Both the position numbers and the translations under genes were made by a program. 29,291 nt of DNA, taken from CBDVBZ01 sp965372355. Its GTDB lineage: Bacteria; Krumholzibacteriota; Krumholzibacteriia; WVZY01. The number at the start of each line of letters is the position of its first letter. Positions within the stretch are counted from its first letter, which is position 1. Below the pieces are notes generated by a model, which saw nothing but the letters and a program-made list of their open reading frames with translations, was not told the DNA's origin and ran no database searches. Shown in pieces: positions 23,039 through 29,291 of the stretch. Where the stretch lies: NCBI GenBank assembly GCA_965372355.1, contig CBDVBZ010000030.1:1-29291 (forward strand), given 5' to 3'.

Positions 23039-25843
23039 ATGAACGAACGCCACATCATCGAGTTGACCGTAAACGGTGACACACACACCGCTGCGGTCAC
23101 GGCATCAACCCGACTGACCGAGGTGCTGAGGGAACAGCTCGGTCTTACGGGTACCAAGGTTGGATGTGGGGTCGGTGACTGTGGTGCGTGCACCGTGCTG
23201 CTCGACGGCGAGCCGGTGAACTCGTGCCTTCTCCTCGCGCTGGAGGCGGTAGGCCACGAGATCGTGACCATCGAAGGCCTGGCCGTTGATGGCGAGTTGC
23301 ACCCGCTTCAGCGAGCGTTCATGGAAGAGGGCGGAATTCAGTGCGGCTTCTGCACACCGGCGATGGTGCTCGTCGCCAAGGCCCTGGTCGACAAGAATCC
23401 GAATCCCAACGAGGCGGAGATACGGGAGGCCCTGGCGGGGACGCTGTGCCGTTGTACGGGCTACACCAAGATCGTCGAGGCGATCGGGCGGTGGCAGGAC
23501 TACAAGGGAACCCCCGACACAAAGACGCCGTCAGGGGGCGAGCACGTGGTTGTAGGCGCACGCCTGCCCCGCAAAGACGCAATCGAAAAGGTCACGGGTC
23601 GCGCGCAGTATGCCGACGATATCAAGCTTCCCAATATGCTCTTTGGAAAGATCCTCACGAGCCCTCTCGCGCATGCCCGAATCGTCAAGATCGACACATC
23701 GAGGGCCGAGGCCCTCCCCGGTGTGAAGGCGGTACTCACCGGCAAGGATGTCACCGATACCCTGTACGGTATAAGCCCCGCGCGCTACGACGAGCACGTC
23801 CTGGCCAAGGAAAAGGTGTGCCATGTGGGAGACGAGGTCGCTGCGGTGGCAGCCGTGGATGAAGCCACGTGCAACGAGGCGCTCGAGCTGATCGATGTGG
23901 AGTACGAGGAGCTGCCGGCGGTCTTCAATGCGTTCGAGGCGATGGAGGACGGTGCACCCGTCATTCTCGAGAGATACAAGAACAACATCAATACGCGGGT
24001 CGACTGGAACTTCGGCGATGTCGAGAAGGGCTTCGATGAGGCCGATCTCGTTCTCGAGGACACATACGAGGGCAACCGCACCTATCAGAGTCCCATGGAA
24101 CCGCACTGCGCCGTGTCGGAGTGGGATGGTGACGGGCGGTTGACCGTGTACACATCGACGCAGGTCGTTCATTACGTGCGGCATCAGCTCTCGCGTCTTC
24201 TCGAGATCCCCGAGGGTGACGTTCGCGTCATCGGCACGCACTGCGGCGGGGGATTCGGTGGTAAGGCGGGGCTCAACCCGCTCGAGATTCTTTCCGCGCT
24301 GCTCGCGCAAAAGACCGGCCGCCCGGTGAAAATGCGGTACACGCGATCGGAGATGTTCCATCACGGCCGCGGAAGACACAAACAGTACGTCGAGCTCAAG
24401 ATGGGGTTGAAGAAGGATGGGTCGATTACCGCCGTAAAACAACGGTGTGTTCTGGATGGCGGCGCGTACAGCTCGTTCGGCGTTGTTGCTGTGTACTACG
24501 CCGGCGCGATGGTTCCGACGCTCTACAAGCTTCCCAACTACAAATACGATGGCTTCCGCGTGAACACCAACTTGCCGGCATGCGGCGCGATGCGGGGGCA
24601 CGGGTGTCCACACCCGCGGTTTGCCTTCGAGAGCCTGCTAGACGACCTCGCCAAAGGGCTGGGGCTCGACCCGATCGATGTGCGTTTCAAGAACGCGATG
24701 GATCCCGATTCACGGACGGTCAACGACCTCGAGGTCGGCTCCTGCGAGCTCAAGGCTTGCCTCGAGCGGGTGCGCGAACGAAGCGGCTGGGATGAGAAGC
24801 GAGGAAAGCTCCCGTTTGGCAAAGGGATCGGTATCGGGTGCGGCGGGTTTGTGTCCGGCGCGGGTTATCCGATTTACCGGTCGAAATTTCCCCATTCCAA
24901 CGCAATAATCAAAGTCAGCGAGGACGGGTACACGGCCATTCTCTACACGGGAGAGACGGATATCGGTCAGGGATCGATGACGGTTCTCTCACAGATTGCC
25001 GCCGAGGCCCTGGGGATCACGTTCGACCGCATCAAGGTCGTTTACGCCGATACGGATGCAACTCCGCTCGGGTTTGGCTCCTATTCATCGCGTGTGACGC
25101 TGATGGGGGGCAACGCGAGCAAGATGGCGGGCGAAAACATTCGCGCGCAGATGTGTGAGGTGGCCTCCAGGATGCTCGAGGTGCCGGCCGACCGGCTGGA
25201 GGTCCGGGAGAACCGGGTGTTCTGTGTGGACGACGAGGAGAAGGCGCTTGGATGGCACGAGGTAGCGGCAAAGTGCTTTTCCGAGAATGGTCCGCTCGTG
25301 GGACGCGGTTACTACTCTCCGCCCGAGGGTCTGGGTGGCGACTTCAAGGGCTCGACGGTGGGGACGTCGCCGGCGTACTCCTTCACGGCGTGCATCTGTG
25401 AGGTCGAAGTGGATACGGACACGGGGCAGGTTACGGTCGTGAAGTTTACCGATGCGCACGATTTGGGGACGCCGATCAACCCCATGGCGGTCGAGGGGCA
25501 GGCGGAAGGCGCAATCGCCATGATGCTCGGTGAAACGCTGCTGGAAGACGTGGCCTTTGATGACACGACGGGGCGCCTCCTCAATCCGAACCTCCATGAC
25601 TATTTGCTGCCCACCGCCCAGGATGTGCCGCCGATCGATAGCGTGGCCGTGGAGTCCTACGAACCCAGGGGACCGTTTGGGGCCAAAGAAGTGGGCGAAG
25701 GCGCGACGCTGCCCGTCATCGGAGCCATCGCGAATGCCATCGAAGACGCAATCGGCGTGCGGATAAAGTCGTTGCCCATCACGGCGGAAAAGGTGCTTGC
25801 CGGGCTGCGGGAGAAGGCATCCGCATCGGGTTCTGACAAATAG
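23039..25843 (+). CDS. Fused [2Fe-2S] and molybdopterin subunit, xanthine dehydrogenase family
   Basis: This 934-residue protein joins the small iron-sulfur and the large molybdopterin subunits of a hydroxylase. The plant-type ferredoxin cluster uses Cys43, Cys48, Cys51 and Cys63; the second [2Fe-2S] cluster uses Cys102, Cys105, Cys137 and Cys139 (CGFC and CRC). A linker of about 20 residues leads to the molybdopterin domain (about 172-934). HCGGGFGGK (about 401-409), the cofactor loop ACGAMRGHG, ETDIGQGS and GSYSSRVT are all visible. The catalytic base is Glu887 in GAKEVGEG. Fused layout recalls Desulfovibrio aldehyde oxidoreductase, which lacks a FAD subunit, whereas this one has a separate FAD gene upstream. 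GSYSSRVT also appears in hydroxybenzoyl-CoA reductase-like members, so the substrate (purine, aldehyde, N-heterocycle or aromatic thioester) remains open. Confidence 0.93.
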   Translation: MNERHIIELTVNGDTHTAAVTASTRLTEVLREQLGLTGTKVGCGVGDCGACTVLLDGEPVNSCLLLALEAVGHEIVTIEGLAVDGELHPLQRAFMEEGGIQCGFCTPAMVLVAKALVDKNPNPNEAEIREALAGTLCRCTGYTKIVEAIGRWQDYKGTPDTKTPSGGEHVVVGARLPRKDAIEKVTGRAQYADDIKLPNMLFGKILTSPLAHARIVKIDTSRAEALPGVKAVLTGKDVTDTLYGISPARYDEHVLAKEKVCHVGDEVAAVAAVDEATCNEALELIDVEYEELPAVFNAFEAMEDGAPVILERYKNNINTRVDWNFGDVEKGFDEADLVLEDTYEGNRTYQSPMEPHCAVSEWDGDGRLTVYTSTQVVHYVRHQLSRLLEIPEGDVRVIGTHCGGGFGGKAGLNPLEILSALLAQKTGRPVKMRYTRSEMFHHGRGRHKQYVELKMGLKKDGSITAVKQRCVLDGGAYSSFGVVAVYYAGAMVPTLYKLPNYKYDGFRVNTNLPACGAMRGHGCPHPRFAFESLLDDLAKGLGLDPIDVRFKNAMDPDSRTVNDLEVGSCELKACLERVRERSGWDEKRGKLPFGKGIGIGCGGFVSGAGYPIYRSKFPHSNAIIKVSEDGYTAILYTGETDIGQGSMTVLSQIAAEALGITFDRIKVVYADTDATPLGFGSYSSRVTLMGGNASKMAGENIRAQMCEVASRMLEVPADRLEVRENRVFCVDDEEKALGWHEVAAKCFSENGPLVGRGYYSPPEGLGGDFKGSTVGTSPAYSFTACICEVEVDTDTGQVTVVKFTDAHDLGTPINPMAVEGQAEGAIAMMLGETLLEDVAFDDTTGRLLNPNLHDYLLPTAQDVPPIDSVAVESYEPRGPFGAKEVGEGATLPVIGAIANAIEDAIGVRIKSLPITAEKVLAGLREKASASGSDK

Positions 25844-25873
25844 TTGACTTATGTCAGACGTGCGCAACCTCTT

Positions 25874-25902
25874 TTGATTATCTGTCGCATCAGTGCTAAT
25901 AT
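25874..25902 (+). promoter_or_regulatory. Strong sigma70-type promoter of the orphan kinase-like gene
   Basis: TTGATT (25874-25879), a 17-base spacer and TAATAT (25897-25902), with an extended -10 TGC directly before it (25894-25896). The predicted start near 25909 is 21 bases before the GTG at 25930. It is the best promoter match in the window. Confidence 0.75.
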
Positions 25903-25929
25903 AGAGGCGTTGTTGGTCGTCCAGTCCCG

Positions 25930-27534
25930 GTGACCCGAGACGCCCTCCCGAAATCCATACTGGTTCGAATGATGACCGATCAGGTCCAAGACATCAAAAA
26001 GGATGTTGCGGAGATCAAGTTTTTGATACACGACCTCCGCGTGGAGGGGTTTATCAACGAGATCATTCATTTCCATGTGACAGTCAACACGGACCTCGAG
26101 ATCCGCGACATCGATCAGGCACAGATCATCCACGGTGGGGATCTCCAGGAGCTCAAATCAAAAGCGGTAAGTCAACGGAAGACGTTCGAGAAATACTGTA
26201 ACACCGTGCAGAACTTCTCCCCGGACGAGACGATCCTGGCGGCGGGCAGAAAGTACGTCGAGACGATCTACGACATCTGCGAGCTGATACTGAATCCAAG
26301 GTGGGGACGCGCGGACCAGGTCATATCGTTTCTTCCCGGGGAATCGCACAGCGCCAGGTCCTATCCGCACTACATGAACTGCATACGCTGGATATGCGGG
26401 GTGCACGCGCGAATCCGCCATTTCATGCAGGAGCAGGACACTAAGGATGTCTATGAGAAGTTCGATATCTCGGATGAGCTTCAGGATTTTGTGCGGAATG
26501 TTGTCTACGGCTATGTAACCGAGAAGAGCAGCGCAAGGGTCGGGATACAGCTCGATCGTATGGACCCGGCAATTCTGGGGGGCAACCGGTTTCGGTTTCA
26601 CCGGATGTTTTTCAACCTGGTTATGAACGCGGTCGACGCCATGAGCCACAAGGGTGTGGGTGTTATCAACATCAGCAGTGTAGTCGAGGGCAACCGTGTC
26701 GTCCTGAGTGTCAAAGACAACGGGTTCGGGATGAACGGTGACAAGGTAGAGCAGTTGTTGGCGGCCAGGAAGAGTCGCGATGGTGAGCTTCATTCCCTCG
26801 GGTTCGTCTTTGTGAACCAGACCGCTGCCGAGTTTGGGGGCGATGTGTCGATCGAAAGCGAGGTGGGCAAAGGGACGACCGTGTCGATCTCGCTGCCGCA
26901 CCTCGACGGTGCCGAGGCTGCGCCAAGAAAGCCCCACGAGTGCGAGGATCTCAACCTTGTCCGCGGGGTTGATGGCCTGCGAAAGCAGGGCAGGGCCGCA
27001 CATGCCAAGAAACTCGCCGCAATCGAAGAACGACACAGCACGTGCGGCGAGGTCGTCTATGCCGACTACATGGTCTCGGACGCGCCTTTCCCGGGGTGCA
27101 TCTTTGCGATGGGTGTGACGGACCGAGACAAGATCGATTTCTTTACGCACAGGCCCTACGAAAGGGCCTGGAACATCACGCACGAGGACCTGACACCGAT
27201 GTTTTTCGAGGCCACGATTCGTGGTCGGCTGGAGAATGACGAAGATAGGGTCCCTGTCTTGATTCTCAAAGCGCCACAGAATGTCAGGGAGTATCTGGAG
27301 TTCAGAGAAGTGCCGGATGACGATCGATCGGTGGATGCGTTTATCGAGATGATCCACGACGAATACATCCGGATTGGCCGCAAACTCGTCGAGACGGGGC
27401 TGTCGCCACAGATGCGGGTCCGGTTGACCGATCTGCAGAAGTTTTTCGGCAAAGAGCACGAGCTCGTAGAGCTCGAGCCGTTCGAATTGGAGGTTCTGGC
27501 AAGACAGGAATTGAACACAGAGAGAAACACGTGA
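25930..27534 (+). CDS. Orphan GHKL-ATPase protein (histidine-kinase-like) with unassigned C-terminal domain
   Basis: This soluble 534-residue protein has an N-terminal helical region (about 20-170, coiled-coil-like at 18-35) and a GHKL ATPase domain (about 190-325). The N-box is FNLVMNAVDAM (228-238), G1 is DNGFGM (263-268), and a G2-like SLGFVFVNQTAAEFGG is followed by GKGTTVSISLP. The helical part has no clear H-box, so histidine phosphorylation is unproven. The C-terminal 200 residues (about 335-534) match no domain that I recognise. No membrane segment, sensor domain or response regulator is adjacent. Two starts are possible: GTG 25930, 21 bases after the predicted transcript start, and ATG 25969 or 25972; none has a strong ribosome site. 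A role in partner-switching or signalling is possible but unproven. Confidence 0.8.
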   Translation: MTRDALPKSILVRMMTDQVQDIKKDVAEIKFLIHDLRVEGFINEIIHFHVTVNTDLEIRDIDQAQIIHGGDLQELKSKAVSQRKTFEKYCNTVQNFSPDETILAAGRKYVETIYDICELILNPRWGRADQVISFLPGESHSARSYPHYMNCIRWICGVHARIRHFMQEQDTKDVYEKFDISDELQDFVRNVVYGYVTEKSSARVGIQLDRMDPAILGGNRFRFHRMFFNLVMNAVDAMSHKGVGVINISSVVEGNRVVLSVKDNGFGMNGDKVEQLLAARKSRDGELHSLGFVFVNQTAAEFGGDVSIESEVGKGTTVSISLPHLDGAEAAPRKPHECEDLNLVRGVDGLRKQGRAAHAKKLAAIEERHSTCGEVVYADYMVSDAPFPGCIFAMGVTDRDKIDFFTHRPYERAWNITHEDLTPMFFEATIRGRLENDEDRVPVLILKAPQNVREYLEFREVPDDDRSVDAFIEMIHDEYIRIGRKLVETGLSPQMRVRLTDLQKFFGKEHELVELEPFELEVLARQELNTERNT

Positions 27535-27585
27535 TGCCAGATTGTATTGACGGGGTGGATGAAATCAAGCGAAAGGAGACGTAGT

Positions 27586-28890
27586 ATGTCTGCGCTAAAG
27601 GAAGTCCTGAAGAAGAAGATCGATGAGCATCGGCCTCGGACCACGAAGCTGCTCAAGGAATACTCGGACGTCAAGGTGGGCGAGGTGACCATCGCCCAGG
27701 CCATCGGTGGCGCCCGTGGGGTCAGGTGTCTGGTAACGGACATCTCGTATCTGGACCCCATGGAGGGAATTCGCTTCCGGGGCATGACGATCCCGGAGAC
27801 CTTCGAGGCCATGCCAAAGGTGTCGGGGAGCGAGTATCCATACGTGGAGGGGTTCTGGTACTTCATGCTAACCGGTGACATACCGACGCTCGAACAGACG
27901 CAGGCGGTGGTGGAAGAGTTCAAGAAGCGCTCCAAGGTGCCCGGCTATGTCTTCGATACGCTGCGTGCCCTGCCGCCCGAAACACACCCGATGTGCATGT
28001 TCTCGATCGCGATCAACTCGATGCAGTGTGAGTCTGTTTTCGCGAAGCAGTACCGCGAGGGCTTGGGCAAGATGGATCTCTGGGATCCGACGTACGAGGA
28101 TTGCATGAATCTCCTCGCGAAGCTCCCCGAGATCGGCGCCTTTATCTACCGCCACAAGTTCAAGAACGGCGAGATCATCGCTCCAGACCCCAATCTGGAC
28201 TTTGGCGGTAACTTCGCCCATATGATGGGCATCGACAAACCCTACGACGACGTGTCGCGGATGTATTTCATCCTGCACTCGGACCACGAGACGGGCAATG
28301 TCTCCGCGCACACCATTCACCTCGTGGGATCGGCACTGTCCGACTGCTACTACGCGGTGTCGGCAGGGATGAACGGTCTGGCCGGACCGTTGCACGGCCT
28401 CGCAAACGAGAACGTGCTGCGGTGGACCCAGAACTTCATAGAGAAACTGGGTGGCAAGGAGCCGACCAAAGAGGTCATCAAAGAAGCCCTTTGGGAGACG
28501 TTGAACAGCGGACAGGTGATCCCCGGTTACGGGCACGCAGTGCTTCGCAAAACGGATCCGCGTTACATGTCGCAGCGCGAGTTCTGTCTCAAAAATCTGC
28601 CGGATTACCCGCTGTTCAAGGTGATCAGCATGATCTACGAGGTGGCGCCGGGCGTCCTCAAGGAGCACGGCAGAGCCAAGAACCCGTGGCCGAATGTAGA
28701 CGCGCAGTCCGGTGTGATCCAGTGGTACTACGGTATCAAGGAGTATCCGTTCTACACCGTGCTGTTTGGCATCGGCCGGTCGATCGGGACCCTGGCGAAC
28801 CTCGTCTGGGACCGGGCGCTCGGTTATCCCATCGAGAGGCCGAAGTCTGTGACGACTGCCATGCTCGAGGAAACCGCCGGGATCAAATAG
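27586..28890 (+). CDS. gltA: Citrate synthase, mitochondrial type
   Basis: This TCA-cycle enzyme condenses oxaloacetate and acetyl-CoA to citrate and CoA. The protein has 434 residues. Its sequence follows the mitochondrial enzyme rather than the usual bacterial hexamer: DHETGNVSAHTIHLVGSA, AGMNGLAGPLHGLANENV and VIPGYGHAVLRKTDPRY. The catalytic triad maps to His270 (GPLHGLAN), His317 (PGYGHAV) and Asp372 (NVDAQSG), equivalent to pig His274, His320 and Asp375. The start at 27586 has AAAGGAG eight bases upstream; an in-frame start at 27547 adds 13 residues and no better site. It follows the kinase-like gene by 51 bases and may be partly co-transcribed. Similar bacterial enzymes exist, for example in Geobacter. 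Confidence 0.96.
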   Translation: MSALKEVLKKKIDEHRPRTTKLLKEYSDVKVGEVTIAQAIGGARGVRCLVTDISYLDPMEGIRFRGMTIPETFEAMPKVSGSEYPYVEGFWYFMLTGDIPTLEQTQAVVEEFKKRSKVPGYVFDTLRALPPETHPMCMFSIAINSMQCESVFAKQYREGLGKMDLWDPTYEDCMNLLAKLPEIGAFIYRHKFKNGEIIAPDPNLDFGGNFAHMMGIDKPYDDVSRMYFILHSDHETGNVSAHTIHLVGSALSDCYYAVSAGMNGLAGPLHGLANENVLRWTQNFIEKLGGKEPTKEVIKEALWETLNSGQVIPGYGHAVLRKTDPRYMSQREFCLKNLPDYPLFKVISMIYEVAPGVLKEHGRAKNPWPNVDAQSGVIQWYYGIKEYPFYTVLFGIGRSIGTLANLVWDRALGYPIERPKSVTTAMLEETAGIK

Positions 28891-29130
28891 CTCTGCGGAA
28901 GACGTGTCGATCTGATCACAGCGGACCGGAGAGACACCTTTCGCACACACATCGATGCAGCCAGCCCTGGTGCTGGACGCCGGGTGCAAGACCGTGGTAC
29001 TGTCACGCGTCTTGCGTGCCGGTCCGTTTGCTCACGCATGCGGCGCGGCTTGCCGCGAAGTCCACACGGTGCCTGCGAACTTTTGATAATCGCGGGCCCC
29101 ACTCGGCGTTAGCCCGGGAGGGTGCAATCG

Positions 29131-29291
29131 ATGAATGGTGTCAACGCAAAGACCGTGGAAGTACTTGTTACGGGCGGAAACGTCCGCTCCGCCCTCTGTG
29201 TTGCCCGTTCACTGGCACGCCGTGGAGTCCCCTTGATGGTTGTTGGTGAAGCGCGCGTGATGGCGCTTCGTTCCCGTTACGTCAAGCACGC
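29131..29291 (+). CDS. ATP-grasp-like protein, N-terminal fragment cut by window end
   Basis: The ATG at 29131 has GGGAGGG about nine bases upstream and opens a frame that runs off the window after 53 codons. The visible sequence is one beta-alpha-beta unit with a glycine turn (VEVLVTGGNVRSALCVARSL, about 9-28) and a second strand (VPLMVVGEA). This is the start of the predicted ATP-grasp superfamily (CarB-like, pre-ATP-grasp domain), including SRYVK at the end. The product could be a carboxylate-amine ligase or carbamoyl-phosphate-synthase-like enzyme. The 240-base gap upstream holds only a 6-bp hairpin (29044-29057) and no gene that I can support. Confidence 0.6.
   Translation, partial: MNGVNAKTVEVLVTGGNVRSALCVARSLARRGVPLMVVGEARVMALRSRYVKH

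Noticed and set aside
23531..24613. Opposite-strand frame of 360 codons in the hydroxylase gene
   Set aside because: It is a shadow of the molybdopterin domain with no motifs of its own.
26158..27459. Long opposite-strand frame of 433 codons under the kinase-like gene
   Set aside because: It mirrors a gene with clear GHKL motifs, has no recognisable domain, and such frames are common on the reverse strand of GC-rich genes.
27868..28989. Opposite-strand frame of 373 codons under citrate synthase
   Set aside because: Citrate synthase is certain on the plus strand; the reverse frame has no ribosome site or family features.

Overview
The window is 29.3 kb of GC-rich, gene-dense bacterial chromosome. 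Nothing in it is phage-like or plasmid-like, and there are no rRNA, tRNA or CRISPR elements. Lipoprotein signals, a TolC-type outer-membrane channel and a tripartite RND pump show a diderm envelope. A mitochondrial-type citrate synthase, an unassigned repeat-containing lipoprotein, frequent GTG starts overlapping stop codons and intergenic repeat arrays suggest an uncultivated lineage, perhaps of the FCB group or a deltaproteobacteria-like phylum. That placement is inference; no marker gene is present to fix it.

Layout. (1) 1-2.4 kb: an MFS transporter converges on a membrane-anchored MsrB-MsrA methionine sulfoxide reductase, with overlapping stop codons. (2) 2.4-9.0 kb: a TetR regulator behind a 17-bp palindrome, then a translationally coupled efflux operon (TolC-like channel, membrane fusion protein, RND permease). 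The permease lacks the usual TM4 Asp-Asp and TM10 Lys of the proton relay. (3) 9.1-12.7 kb, minus strand: an erythromycin-esterase-fold lipoprotein coupled to an ABC-2 exporter (ATPase and permease). (4) 13.0-16.3 kb: a secreted C69 dipeptidase, a 35/36-bp repeat array and ornithine aminotransferase.

(5) 16.3-17.7 kb: the C-terminal scrap of a second RND pump, an AT-rich promoter with an operator-like repeat, a 32-codon hydrophobic peptide gene, an ArsR regulator, an FmdB zinc ribbon, a second inverted copy of the repeat family and a strong terminator. (6) 17.8-19.7 kb: a bacterial-PH-domain membrane protein and a lipoprotein made of two 138-residue repeats. (7) 19.8-22.0 kb, minus strand: a sodium:solute symporter followed by three overlapping genes for small membrane proteins of 99, 42 and 45 residues. 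(8) 22.1-25.8 kb: a FAD subunit and a fused [2Fe-2S]-molybdopterin subunit of a xanthine-dehydrogenase-family hydroxylase, divergent from the symporter. (9) 25.9-29.3 kb: an orphan GHKL-ATPase protein with a clear promoter, citrate synthase, and the first 53 codons of an ATP-grasp-like protein cut by the window edge.

How the genes fit together. Regions 2 and 3 are export modules. Region 7 plus 8 may be an uptake-and-oxidation unit for an organic substrate, but only the divergent placement supports that. The most unusual items are the symporter with three coupled small membrane proteins, the peptide-ArsR-FmdB module, the RND pump without a canonical proton relay, and the paired inverted repeat arrays at 14.9 and 17.5 kb.
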